Shown: one piece after another, positions 52,201-64,000 of the stretch
Numbering within the stretch: the first letter of the stretch is position 1
Layout of the letters: each line of letters starts with the position of its first letter
Origin: Klebsormidium nitens
Lineage: Eukaryota > Streptophyta > Klebsormidiophyceae > Klebsormidiales > Klebsormidiaceae
Assembly: GCA_000708835.1 (NCBI GenBank)
Contig: DF237364.1
Span: 17,460-81,459 of the forward strand
DNA length: 64,000 nt
Direction: 5' to 3'
Position numbers and translations under genes: made by a program
The notes under the pieces: model-generated
What the model saw: only the letters and a program-made list of their open reading frames with translations
The model's database searches: none
What the model was told of the DNA's origin: nothing

Positions 52201-55200
52201 CTCTGTGGCCAAGGGAGGTTGGTCTGGAAGTCTGTTCAACGTGAACTTGTAGACGATGTGCTTGGACTCGCCTTGTTCAGGCCGCCAGGCGACGACCTGC
52301 GTCAAGGTAAATATATGTCTTATTGAGAAAACAGGAAAACCCCAATGCTTTCGAACTTACATGAGAGACAAGAGCCCCCGAAGTACACTGACCTTCCCGT
52401 GAAACATAGTCACAGCACAATCCCTCTTCGAAAAAGTCTCAAGGAAGAAATAAGCAAATTGCAAAAAGACACTTTATTTGCCGTCCCGTATGCTGCAAGA
52501 ACGCAGTTCTCCTAACCGGAAAGCTAGTCAGAATAGAAGAAAGGCACTGCACAGAGCATAAATGGCATCCGAACAGTCGGGCCTTCTTTCGATGCTGGAG
52601 AGTCTGATCCCGAAGGGCCGATGCCAGGTATAACTGGGATCGATGAAGGCATGATTTATTGTGGCTTTCACCTTGTAGATGCCGTCGTACGTGTAGACTT
52701 TCTTGGTGTAGCTCTCAACGTTCTTGTGCCCCCGGATGACGCGCACCGGCGTCCCCTTCTCGTAAGAGTGCTACACATGCAGATTGTCTGAAAAGCTTGT
52801 CAAGGATCATGTCTTTCAGTTGGTGCAAACGATCCGAATAGGACCGCAGAAGAAAGTCAGTGCTCCGTTCAATGGTCTAGAACCAATGGTCTAGAATAAG
52901 GTCGTATGCTATTCGCTCCAAGGTTTGGAATACTCGGACTTCTTGCCCATTGCCACGGGAGACTTACAAAGAGGGCCAAGTTTCCGGCCACCAGCTTCTG
53001 GTCACCAATCTGCTTGCGGTCACCCAAAAGATTGTTTGCTCCTTGCCCTGTGTAGACTAGGGTGTCACCATTGTCTTCATCATCCTCATAGTTGCCCGAT
53101 GCAACTATCGAGGTTGCTAGTGGCTTGCCGTCCTCCGTATCCTGCACAAACAATGTAAGTTAGACGTCAACATGAGAACGACCTATCACGACAAGCATTG
53201 TGGGGTGGGTTTGAACGGCTCAACAAGGTTTCAACTCTGCACTGGTTAGTTTTAAAAATGATCCTTGGTTGTCTCAATAATGAGAAGGCTTTGATATGGA
53301 TAGCTCTGACCAACTGACGACTAGTCTACTAGCTCCAGTGATTTTACATACGACTTCTTGTGCTTCCGAGACATGATCCATTCACCTACTTTCAACGAAG
53401 AGGCCCAGACAAGGATTGCTGCAGAGCACCGGATCAAGACATCCAATGACCGTCAGTTGGCTCGAGTTTGGCCAATGTATATATACCCTATCAGGCTCCT
53501 GGCCAACCTGGTTGACTGGTACCTTTGACCGATTATAGAAATTTTCGAACTTCACAGTTGGCTCGACCAAAGTAGGTGAAAAGACCCGGATAGTTGCAAC
53601 TTCACGAAAATTGGCCTTGTTCGGACTGAAAAATCGAGGATGTCACCCACCTTTGACGTTATGTAGCAGATGCCCGCTAACCAATGCTTGTGGAGGCCGA
53701 CAACATACATCTCCGCGCGTCCATAGAACATCATGCCGCAAGGAATACCTGGAAGCCACAGGTTCAGCTAAGAAAGTTGCGAAAAAGGATCTGGGCAATT
53801 AGGCACACGGTCTGAGCACGAAAAATCAGAAAATTTTTGGGTGCATCCCATGTCGCAAAGGTCTTCAGCAACCAACACAAAGATGGTGAGTCATTGATAT
53901 TTCGATCAGGGTGATGCTGACTCCATGGGGACATTGGTGCTAGCTGCTCTTAACATCTCAGATCACGCCTTCAGAGATAGTAGGATGTGCTCACCATTTA
54001 TGTGCCCAAGTTGTTGTTCAACATTGATGCACAACTTTCCATCCCTCATCTAAAAAACAAGTGGAAGACAAGTTGAGAGGGCGATACAAGGATGTAACCA
54101 ACTTCGAATTAAGCCTTGATAGGCATGACCTCGACTTGCATGAAGGTCGTCGGATGTAGAGGTGGAAACTTCAAGAGCTTGAAAGGTCGGAAAACTCAGA
54201 AGCCAAGCGAGCGGATCAGACAAGGGCAAAGTCACTTTCAAAAGTCAGATCGTTATTTTCGACCTACAATCATTATTGTCACTCTAACTTTGTCCAAATG
54301 AATAGGAAGGGAGGTCTACCATACGCAAGGGCGGTGTCTCAGCATTTCCACTTTAGGTGCTTCGACTAATCCTTTTACTAATCCTGCTTAGAGCCCATTG
54401 CCCCCCAGCCTACTTGTATTATTGGATATGTCAAATCTCCTCACCTGACTCTGTGCAACAAGGTCTGGCCGTTTGGAGGGCTTCTTCTCTTGCCCTTCTG
54501 TCTTGATGTTGGCAAGGCGCTTTCCAACGCGCATTTCCTCCGACTGCAATTTGATGAGTGGCCTTTAGCCAGTGAATGACATCGTCCACATAAATCAAGT
54601 ATGTACATGAGTACCCTTAAAGAAGCCAATGTTGCTTAGGATGAGGAACTTGTTGCAATTTCGTCAAACATTTACGTAGAGTGTTAGGCTTTTCAACCCG
54701 ACTCAAGCTAGGTTCGACATCATCAAGGCAAACATCGTGTTTATGATTGGAGAGAGAGAGAGTCAACACGACATGATTTAGATGATGTCGTGTTGACTCT
54801 ATTGACAAGCCTGCTAATGCATTTCTGTGGAGAGGGTTCAATCTGCACATATGCTTCATCCAGTCGACAAAGGATAAACCGTTAACTTTGAAAGCACCTG
54901 AAGAGTAAGGAGCACAGAAACTGATAACGATATTGTCAAAATAGGAGGATCTACACGCAACTGACAAAAGCAATCAATGATAGTGCTCCGAACTTCGGAT
55001 GGAGTTTCTTGTGTAGGAAAAATGGGCATTGACACTCCATCAACACAAGCACATCGGAAGAGGTCGCCTGGTAGAGTGATGAAACAAAGCCAACACATGG
55101 GAAGAAGTTGGATCTATAGCCTCCACAAAAAGCTCGTCATAATTCTGTCTACTGCCACAATTCCGATATGTTAAAAGTTCGATGGAAATGAAAACCGTTT

Positions 55201-56476
55201 GACCAAATGTACGTTAGGCAGGCAACTAACCATAGCTTCAATCAACGCTTAGTAAACCTGAACAGCCGCTGGAAAAACATTTTTACACCAAGCTTCCAAA
55301 GCAGGCGGATAAGGGGATTCGTCTTGAAGAAACACACAGATAAAGCTAAAACTTTTGGCTAGATTGTAGAAATCGAAAGAACCTGAGACCCTATTCTAAG
55401 CTGGCTATGGCCTTGCTAAGCAAGTCGCTTCATGCAAAGCAACACTCCGCCGAGATGCATCTACGCAAGGCTTAAAACATAGTCAGAAGATGCTCAAAAT
55501 TCAAGAGGTAGAAGCAGGCTTTTGAGATCCCTAATAACTTCCACATGTGTGAAGCCTGTCCCAAGATTTATTGACAAACGGGGCGGGGACCTTATATGAC
55601 TGATACTTTTCAATCATCGCTCACGGAGCAAGCATATGCGTAGGTAGAACTTTCAATTGTCCAATTGCATTTCAAAAATTGCTAAGTCAAGCAGTGTGCG
55701 CGCACCTTCACCGCGCCCAGATAGAGGTTGCCAAACTTCACAATACGTTGTTTCACCGTTGCAATGGCCTCTGCTTCGTCCATGCCTCGGGTGGAGACAT
55801 TTTTGCCAGTCGGTTCTGCTCTCTTCTTGCCTTTGAGCGCCCTTGCTTTTGAGCTTGGGGATCCGCTCGAAGCTCCGTTAGGAAGGCCTTCATGTGATAT
55901 TGGACCACTTCCACATGGAGACTCTGTAGCAGCGGCCTTTTGACTTTTTGAAGGTTTTGAAGCCGCGTTGGAAGGCGCGCGACGCTTTCCTGCAAGCTTG
56001 GTATCCTGCAACATATGTCCAATTCAAGGAGGCTGTTTAGATAGCTGGACGAGCAGGTATTTGCACCACAGAAGGGCAACATATCTCTTAGTTTGTGCAT
56101 TTGCCAAGTCCTTGAACTCTAGGTTGCTATGCCAGTGGGAAAAGTACTAGGAGAGCATCACACAGGTAGATACATTTAACCATCTTTTTGCCAATCAATG
56201 TGTCGACTTCACGTGGCAAGCTATGAAGGAACATTTGATCAGCTATCACGTCAACTCAACCCATTGGACACATTTGGTCAAATCGAAATCTTGAGTAGGT
56301 CTCTGTCTTTCGCTTGCCTTCAAAAGCTGCTCTTGTTGCTTCCAATTATGGCCAGCAGAAATTGCTGCACGTCGTTGCACCCTCTCTCGCCCTCCTTTTG
56401 TGTAGCTCCCAATGAGACTAGTGTCATTTGGGGCAACCTCAGCCAGAGTGCTCCCATTGTCCGCTTCAGCCGCCAT
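46212..56476 (-). CDS. SUVH: SUVH-type histone H3K9 methyltransferase (SRA-pre-SET-SET, 18 exons)
   Basis: Exons: 56476-56318, 56005-55706, 54543-54445, 54049-53995, 53748-53651, 53141-52968, 52770-52672, 52296-52198, 51919-51861, 51257-51163, 50749-50590, 50051-49946, 49744-49683, 49044-48945, 48327-48274, 47620-47522, 46895-46818, 46325-46212. Phases agree; 669 residues. Residues 1-185 are low-complexity and basic. The SRA domain spans about 200-380: GRAEMYVVGLHKHWLAGICY, SIVASGNYEDDEDNGDTLVYTGQG, GDQKLVAGNLALF, PVRVIRGHKNVESYTKKVYTYDGIYK. Pre-SET (about 413-500) has the cysteine cluster GCDCKGGCSY, CAC and CNPQCACYATCMNR; SET has KGWGLRSW, CEYVGE, RFINHSCDPN (593-602), ELSYDYGY (633-640) and a post-SET CHCGAISCTGRLY. 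All catalytic and zinc-binding motifs appear intact. SUVH proteins bind methylated DNA through SRA and methylate H3K9 (known). Intron 1 appears to use a GC donor (AAG/GCAAGC). Exon 9 was inferred from splice sites and phase and is the least certain. Confidence 0.93.
54759..54800. repeat. Perfect 16-bp hairpin in SUVH intron 2
   Basis: AGAGTCAACACGACAT (54759-54774) is the exact reverse complement of 54785-54800, with a 10-base loop, preceded by a GA repeat. It lies in the intron between SUVH exons 2 and 3. It could be a tiny inverted-repeat element or a small-RNA-like stem; a 16-bp stem is short for a plant miRNA precursor. Confidence 0.75.
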
Positions 56477-59249
56477 GCTCGACGATTCCTACAGGCCAGT
56501 CTACCTGCACATAGTCGTTTTTACGATTAGAGTTGGGCCATTTCGAGAGTACGCCAGGTGTCCGTCTGGAGCCCTTCGAATGTGATTGTCCAAGCCCGGC
56601 CTCCAGGGTCAAGATGGTCGAGCCCTTCGCCCCCTCCACTGTGAACCTACAATCGATTTACAATCGACTTTACTGCAAAGAAAGAATGCAGAAGATTCTG
56701 AGCTTGCAGTTGGCTAGGGCCAAGGCTCCCAATCGGCCACAGCTCCTGTTGCCGCGAGATATCAGACTCCTGGAACTTTGAGCAATCCCCTTCATCGAGC
56801 ACCAGGGAGTTCGCTTTAAGTTGAAGGTACCCTTAATCTGAAGATCTTCAAAAAGATAGGTGCGGGATCATAATTGCGTTAGGACTCTCAAAGAGCGAAT
56901 CAGATTTAGAAGCCATCTAGACCAGGGGGATCAAACACCCCCTGGGCAAAATTCTACAACCTGATCCATGTTCCAGTAGCCAACGGGTCCTTGCTCGAAA
57001 CCGGGCAAAGGTCGGATGAGACCTCCAAAGGGTTAGCTTATCCGGGAAAGCCGTTTATCAGGAGGAGGGGGCTAATAAGAGTTGGAACTTGCTTTAACAA
57101 GCAAGTTGGAGCAGAGCAGCCCCAAGGATCAAAATGGTGGTAATTGCGCAGTAGTGTTGCAATATATTCAACAGAGTTGATATCTAGACCAGTTGTTCCT
57201 CTTTGTGATGTGTATTCTCAGCTATCAATCCGTTTGACTCATCATGACATAAATCTCACCGCCGCTATTGGCCTTGTGAACCTCGTGCTTCAGGTTCTTT
57301 CTAGCACTCTTGGACGCATTGATGGAACTTCAATCGGCCTTGACAATTCTTCGGGTACCTGCATCCAGGAAAGTGTTCTTCAAGAAGTACCAAAACAGCA
57401 GGTACAAACACAATTTTCGAGTCAACTGGTTTCAGTGAATTTGCCTCACATCAACACCGTGACAACTGTTTGTTGAGGGTCGTCCTTTTATTCGATCAGA
57501 TACTGGTTGCTGGAGACATTGTTGAATTATCCAGCGTAAATGCAAATCTGTCTCGGACAACACCTCAATGTTAGGAAGCTAGGTGAAATCCTTCTTCTGT
57601 CAAGGATTGTCAATGCGCGCAAGTTCTGTACAGGAGAAAAACCATCCACTCAAAGAAAAGCTTTAGTGTAGACTTCACTGACACTGGCTACTGCCAATGT
57701 GGCCCTTGTGGACAACGTCATAGATTCCAACTTCATAGGTACCCAATCAGCAGGAGACAGACGATTCTTAGACTCCACTTGATATAGGGTCTTGCACGTC
57801 TACGTTTTTCAGTGTCAGGTCCCGTTACACAGACTCTTTGTTCTCTGGTCATCAGTACGCTGATTGTTCTCCCGTTCGTTGGTGTTGTGTTTAACTTCCT
57901 CCAAAACACTTGATCTAAGCACTAAAAGTGAAGCTGCTCAAGCTTCACCCTAACCATCCAGTGCCTTGAGTGCCAAGTACAGGTGTACCTGTTTGAAGAG
58001 CATCTTTGACTTTATTTTCCTTTAGGATCTTGTTCTTGAATCAAGCAAGCCAAGCAGGTGCGCCTTGATTCCTGTGACAGGATTTCCTTGGATTGAGCCT
58101 GATGTTGCAATGTTGACCACCATTGGCACAGTGGGTACATTGGGGGCCGCTAGAGCAGAAATTCTGTTTTGGCAAGTGAAATGCATGTGCGGTGATTTTA
58201 GAAGAGAGGAAGGAGGTGGTAAGTGAAAGGGAGAAACTAGGTAAAACAGAACTCCCAAAATGAGAGTATGGCCGGGACGGCAACCCAGCAATGTGAGAAT
58301 CCCCCACAGTACTCTAGCAACTGTGATCTCTGAGTGCGGGCAGTCAGTATCACCACGGATGCAGAGGACCTTGAGCTGGCTGTGTCTTCTGATTGACGCA
58401 AGACAAGGCATCGCAGACCGAGGATGCAGGGAACACTGGCTTTAGCATACCAATCACCAGTATCAGTAGCCAGACAATGCAGGCTTCCAAAACAAGCAGT
58501 CAGAAGAGTGTAGAAGACGAAAATGGAAATGAAAAGAGGCAAAATTGCTGACCTCCTGAGTTGGTGATTGTGCGTAGAACGTCGGGCCCCCTTGTATAAT
58601 TGTCCTGTTCCTGTCAGTCCTACAGTGAACGGCAGGCACCTTGTCTGTTCCAGGATATCACTCAGCATCAAGAGGACTGGCAGCCCACCGGCGATCCTTT
58701 TTAGTAATCCAACTACTTGGCACCACTGACTTCACTGGCAGTGGAGCGGGAGTGGAGCTTGGTGCCACTCACACTGTCAACAGCTCTGTCAACCTGGTGA
58801 ACACTAGCAGATGTGGCAGGGATCCTACATTCGGCTCCTTAGCCACAGGGCCCTCTTTCACAGACAAGCAATGCAACAAGCTGAACAGGACAGAGCGCTC
58901 TTTTCCTGCCACAGCCCGTCTGGGTTTTGACTCTGAACACTCGTATTGAAAAGGCGGGAAAGGGATTACAATTTACAGGGCTAAACCTGACCAACTCGAA
59001 AGAGGAATGAAACAGTCTACGTCGGAAAACGGGTTTACTGTTTGACCAAGCCTCATGCAGCTTCGATGCTGAAGTCTTGGTTTTGCTATCTTTCTCATTT
59101 TCACTATCTCAAACTTCAAGTTCGAAGAGCAAAAGGAAAGTTGAACACGCGTCCAAGCCGGGGCTCGAGCATCAGGACGTCACAACAGTCTGCGAATATG
59201 GCGTAAGGACTCAGCTAAGAATTCCTTCTGGTGATTCGATTCGTAAGGC
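56477..59249. other. Divergent region with broken coding-like blocks on the plus strand
   Basis: The 2.8 kb between the SUVH and plastid membrane-protein start codons contains several plus-strand stretches that look translated but do not join into a gene. They are about 56610-56780 (VKMVEPFAPSTVNLQSIYN), about 56780-56835 in another frame (AIPFIEHQGVRFKLKVP), 57144-57476 (LSIRLTHHDINLTAAI) and about 58026-58200 (CALIPVTGFPWIEPD). Stops and frame changes separate them and no consistent splice set was found. The LSIRLTHHDINL pattern resembles repeats of VPS13-like lipid-transfer proteins, but only weakly. I read the region as a possible decayed gene plus the two promoters. Confidence 0.3.
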
Positions 59250-62200
59250 ATGGCCGCCACCTCGCTATCCTTTCGCATGTGCGAACCAGCCCTTGGTATC
59301 AGCAATTCAATTCATTTTGGAGAGCACCGGCGAAAGTGCTCCAATCTAGGATCAGTACCTCCCGTGGCGCACCACCAAAGGGAATGCTGTTTGCGACAAG
59401 ATATCGTAAATGCGCAACTTTTTAGAGGGGAAAGGAAAGCAAGAAGCAGAAACTTGGGTGTTCCTGGTCACAGAAACTTCTTTCAACGCGCACTTATCAG
59501 ACCACCACCAAGCAGAAGAATAGGAGATGGGCACCCAAAGCGAGCGTTGGACCGGCGAAAGTCGATTCGCGTTCAGGCCACAGACGATGGTGCTGGGGAA
59601 GTAGAAGAGACATCAGATGACAAAAAGTGGTGGAATCCGTTCAGTTTGTTTCGGGGAAAGGAGTCACCAGCATCTTCACACGACAGCAGCTTAGACCTCG
59701 ATGGGGAGTTGCCCGCCCCCAGCACCGAAACGCCAAAAGATGCTACGCGCAGCTATCAGCCTCTTGGCACAAGAAACGGACAAGGTGCGGGTGCAAAGAA
59801 CAATACAAAGGTGGGAGATTGTAGGCAGCTCATCAGTTTTTGGAGGAGCCTGAGTTTGATGGATAAAGAAATAAAATGTCTTGAGAGGCAGTCTGTAGAG
59901 TCTGCCATTGCTTGCTGCAGAACTGCTGATGTTTTTTATGCCCTCTTCTATGGACACCTCGTTTCCGTTCTAGTTCCAGCCGTCTGCTGATGAGGTGGTG
60001 GTGCATTTTAACGACCATTCTTGGTCAAGATGTTGAAAGGTGTTGAGCGTTCCTTGCAACAACACCAGCTGCCGCTAACGCCACCACCTTCTGCTGTGTG
60101 CTTATCAGGGCCCTCCGATGCCCCAGAAACGCATTCGGGACATGAAAGTGATTGAGAAGGACGGACGCAAAATTGTGATGATTGGCAAAGTGGGGACCAG
60201 TCAGAACCCGCTGAGGTCACCTCGGCGACAAGACGGCAGTCGGGAAAGCGCCCCAGAAGAAAGTGAAGAAGAAAAGGATGTGGCAGCCAACCAGGAAGCT
60301 GGAGGAGAAGCTTTCCAAGATGAGACGGTGCCTGTTCCGGATACGGCACCGGCACCGTCCCCAACCTTAGGAGAGGTGAGAGAGTTTCTGTAGCTTCTGT
60401 ACAATTGATGCTCTTCGTGGGGGACTCCAAACATAATCTGCTGTAGACAAAAGGGACCGCATGAGGCAATCACATCTTGTTTGAAGAAACTCAAAGACCA
60501 ATGGTTGCACAGACTCGCACAGACATGTGGGTTGCGAGCTCTTCGGATGTTGACCACTTGCCCAAGTCAGCAACATCAACTAGTCTACAAGTCAGGTGAC
60601 AGCTTGAAATTGATGAATTGATGGAATAGTTTCTAAAAGGCTTTGAGAACATTTGAACGGGACAGGTGTTCATTGCAAAATTCCGGTGTGCTCGAATCCA
60701 CAATCGACCCGGATGCTTGACTCACCAGGCCTGTCGGACCATTCATGATTCAACTGCAGTTGGAAGAATCAAGCTTGCGTGATAGGTCAATTGTACAGAG
60801 GTTTGTCATCTACTTCCCACAGGATGCCCAGACTCCGAATTTCGCCCCGTTAAGAATTGCTGACGCCTCAATGTAATCGCCTCCGCAGGCAGAGGGCCTT
60901 TTTGCTCGACTTCGCGCCACCCCCAAAGACCTCGCCACTGCTCAGGCCAAGTACGACCAACTCGTCCAAGACCCTCTGGTGGGACTAGAGCTCGTGCGCT
61001 CCGCTCGCCGCTACCTCCTTAGTCTGCAGCGGCGATCCCGCCCTTACGGCTGGCTCTACGCCCCACTTGCAATGGCGCCCATGGGGGCCCTGTACCCGGT
61101 TGCCGTTACTCTAGCTTTACAGGTGAGTCTTGTGACGTCGGTTGGTGGCTTCGATCTTTTTGAGGGCTGGGACCTGCTGGGTGCCTTCTGTCTGGCTTGT
61201 AAGGAGTGGGCCAAACCTTGCTTCAACGTTTCTCGGAGTGTTGATTTTGAGATCCAGACCTGGTTGCGTAGTTGTGGCCACGTGGGTTAGGAGCTATGAA
61301 CTGCCAGCTTCTTTGCCCGGGGAACTCTTGGGTGGTTGACGGTTGTGCTACGGTTGTTCTACGGATGCAGGAAAACCGAAGTAGCACATCATGCCCAATG
61401 TGACTCTCATTTACACACAATCAAAGAAGACTGCGTTCTCTCGAAGTATTGGATCCGTGCTGGAATCGAGTCTGCGTCTTTGCCTGCTCCCACCTGAATG
61501 TTGATTCTATCTTATATCTTTTTGCGTTGATCTCCCAGGCAATGGTTACCGCTTATCCGGTGGGGTTAGCGGCGCTTCTGGCGCTAGACGTGGGCGTGGT
61601 GGTGCTGCTGGACGCCGTGATCACGCTGATGGGAAAGGGGGCGCCGCACCTTTGGCTGCCAGGTCAGCGGAGTACTGTGCTTGTACAAAGGAAGGTCTGA
61701 ACAAGCTTCTGTCCGCAAATTGTCTGATAATTTTCCTGCCGATGATTCGAAAGAGGTGGATTCCACCTGGTGTGCTGTCGACTGAAGATTAGAGACCTTC
61801 TGATCCCGTTGGACGAGGCGAGACAAGATGAGGCATAGTAACGATATGGCAGAATAGCATGTATTTCAACAGCGGAGTCGGAAGCATTTGGGGTCATCCA
61901 TCCGTAAGACGGTCGCCCTTTCTGAATTGGTGATGCCCAGAGGGCAACATCAAAAGAAAGGCTCGCAGTGTGCTCGAAATTCGCAACTGAAGTCTAGATT
62001 AACAAGTTTTCACGGCTAAGTGTTTTGGTGCCGGTGCAGAAGCTTTGGCTAGAACAGGGACGTTGAGGCACTTTCTTTTAAAAACGTTTCCAAGAGAGAT
62101 TGGAGGCGCTTGGGATTCCGGACTAATGCTGTGCTTTTCTCCTGGGTCCGCCGAACCGGCTATTGAATAGCTGGTCGTCATTTGGATCAACCCCAGCTTT

Positions 62201-63104
62201 GGTCGAAGTACAAGCCGCGCCATAGGCACGGCCCTGCTTTTCTTCAATCAGCTTGTCAATGACCTTCTCGATCACCTCAACCTCACACTCTGCCCGCCCT
62301 TCTCTCTCAGGCGGGGAGTCTCCCTGGACTAAACCCTGGCTCTCCGACGGTCATCCTGCGGGCTTCCAGCTGTGGGTTAGGCTAACCCTGGTGGTCGGAT
62401 TTATGCTACCAAGCATTGCACTCGGTGCCAGCTACCTGATCGGGGCGGCCAACTGGGGCCTCGCGCTCCTACTACCTTACCTCTTCGTGCTAGCGCTGCA
62501 AACAGGTAGGTGAAATCCCAAGTATAAAACCAACCCAGCCAAACCGCCTTTACTCGTCGGATTTGAGGTTGCTCTTGTACTAGAGGGCTTGCTTGGTGAC
62601 TTCTTGCCCTCAATGAAATCCATGCGGATCCGTCAGAAGCTCAACCGTGCGATACTATCTTATGCAGCAGAAGATACCCGAGTTCCATCTGATGCCCCTC
62701 ATAGCTTGGATGGCGTCTGGTGGGTTGGAATTGTCTGGCCTTGATGACTCCGCTTGTAATTGATCGTGTCAAAGCCCGCAGCGGTCCCTCCATAGTGTAG
62801 CCTCCGATCTGACACGTTTCCTTCCCCTGCAGTTTTCGAGCAGTCGCTTCTCACACGCAAGTCCGCCCTGTGGCCCCTAGTCGTTCTTCTCTTTACGCTG
62901 TACCGAAACGTCCAGATCGGCCGAGCAAGGGACATGGTGACTGAGCTAGCCCCCTTCGTAGCTAGCCAGGCTCCAAAGTTTCTCGTAGCAGTGGTAGAGG
63001 TCCTGTCTGTGCTGTGGACTTTCAACACGGCTGTCGTGATCACGCAGCTACCGTGGTATTACCTGCGGTGGGGGCAGTCCTCCGAGAACGGAGAGCCTAC
63101 ATGA
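59250..63104 (+). CDS. Plastid-targeted multi-pass membrane protein of unknown function (6 exons)
   Basis: Exons: 59250-59810, 60109-60375, 60889-61122, 61539-61662, 62311-62505, 62833-63104. Phases agree; 550 residues. The N-terminus MAATSLSFRM and the following Arg/Ser-rich 110 residues resemble a chloroplast transit peptide. An acidic, Ser/Pro-rich segment follows (about 115-275) with one ordered-looking block, KRIRDMKVIEKDGRKIVMIG (about 194-213). The rest is a membrane domain: AEGLFARLRATPKDLATA and SARRYLLSLQRRSRPYGWLY, then hydrophobic segments near 330-353, 355-385, 420-440, 445-465, 480-495 and 515-535, so probably six helices with short loops such as GESPWTKPW. I do not recognise the family; transport or envelope/thylakoid organisation is possible but nothing in the sequence shows it. 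The start was chosen as the first ATG with good context; a shorter start is possible. Confidence 0.82.
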
Positions 63105-64000
63105 TAGTAAGCCTCTTCAAGGACTTGGAAGACGCACGCGCTCACTTATGTGAAGACAGGCTGGAAGGACTTTAAGACACGAAATGCTGGCTGGTCGTCC
63201 TTACATCGGTTCCTATGCAGGTACCATGATAAAAGAGCTTCAGCTGCCCTCTGAGGCACGGACTGTACAGCACACCTTGACATGGATTGAAGATACACGT
63301 AATTCTCAGTCCGTTCCAGGCACAATCGAGTGTCAACCGTCAGCATCGCACGGTCCTTGACTCGGAGGCTACTGGCCCGCGCTACTGAGTTCTGTGTTGC
63401 ATGGACCGTTCAGTGCTGAGTTGCATCATATGAGCGCTTAGAAAGACACTGGCATTCATGTTTACGTCCATGCACCAATTCACTTGTTGACAATCAGCTT
63501 TGCTCGATGAGGCAAAATTGTTCTTCGTTGTTAGCGGGCGGACTCGAGGTTCGAGCCTCAGGGCTAGGCTCAGCTCGTTAATTGCGGCGCGGCTGCATGT
63601 CATGCTTCATGCATTGAAGACGTACGTGCCCTCGGATGCTTAAACGTCGGAACTATCCATCTGCGGAACATGCATCCCGGATCATATATGGTACGTCCGA
63701 TCGACTGGTAGTCATGACCGAGGTCGTAAGAAAACCGGGGCCGCGTCAGCTTATAGCACGCTATCATTAGCATTGCGCCAGATCGAATATAACTGTGAGT
63801 ACCAAGAGCGCACCCGCTCTACAATACACCCACGGGCTAACACCCATATAAACATTTGCTCGCAGCTGAAGAGGCGCTGGGATTTTGGCTAAGTCAGAAT
63901 TAGCTTTCCGATAACTTCTCATCCAAGTTATGAGCTTCGAGTTTGGATTCCGCCCAATTTATAGTCCAGGAATCTTTAAGTTCGATAATTCAGTAATTCC
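63105..64000. other. Intergenic sequence at the right edge
   Basis: No coding sequence is recognised. It should contain the 3' end of the plastid membrane-protein transcript. Short palindromes occur but no element with paired ends was found before the window stops. Confidence 0.35.

Overview
The window is nuclear DNA of a green plant-lineage eukaryote. Genes are split into many short exons with GT-AG (occasionally GC-AG) introns of roughly 100-900 bases. The proteins include a plant-type SUVH histone methyltransferase (SRA + pre-SET + SET) and two proteins with chloroplast-transit-like N-termini. Compact genes, moderate GC and a tubulin-ligase gene of the kind kept in lineages with motile cells together suggest a streptophyte alga (for example a Klebsormidium-like species) rather than a seed plant; that assignment is inference.

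The left part (1-14.5 kb) is gene-poor. It holds degenerate, locally duplicated sequence: a repeat family at about 1.8-5.7 kb, and a duplicated block at 8.27-11.17 and 11.59-13.01 kb. The first block carries an F-box gene that reads into a transmembrane tail after a frame change; the second keeps only the tail and flanks. A single-exon BTB gene follows on the minus strand (14.56-15.58 kb).

From 16 kb on, genes alternate in strand, giving convergent and divergent neighbours. In order: a plastid two-helix membrane protein (+, 9 exons, 16.04-20.52 kb); a very large TTLL2-like tubulin-tyrosine-ligase family protein (-, 10 exons, 21.57-29.12 kb); protein phosphatase 4 catalytic subunit (+, 9 exons, 30.04-34.56 kb); a 731-bp inverted-repeat transposon (35.44-36.17 kb); GINS subunit PSF1/GINS1 (-, 6 exons, 36.92-40.48 kb); isopentenyl-diphosphate isomerase (+, 6 exons, 41.77-45.04 kb); a SUVH H3K9 methyltransferase (-, 18 exons, 46.21-56.48 kb); a 2.8-kb stretch with broken coding-like blocks; and a plastid multi-pass membrane protein (+, 6 exons, 59.25-63.10 kb).

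Exon models were built by hand from splice sites, reading phase and family conservation, and every junction listed keeps frame. The genes are ordinary housekeeping, chromatin and plastid functions and do not form a pathway or operon. The most unusual structures are tandem arrays derived from the edges of GINS1 exon 5 in both flanking introns, a 51-bp coding minisatellite inside the TTLL ATP-grasp domain, a GC-AG intron in the isomerase gene whose splice junction is duplicated inside the intron, and the F-box/transmembrane duplication.
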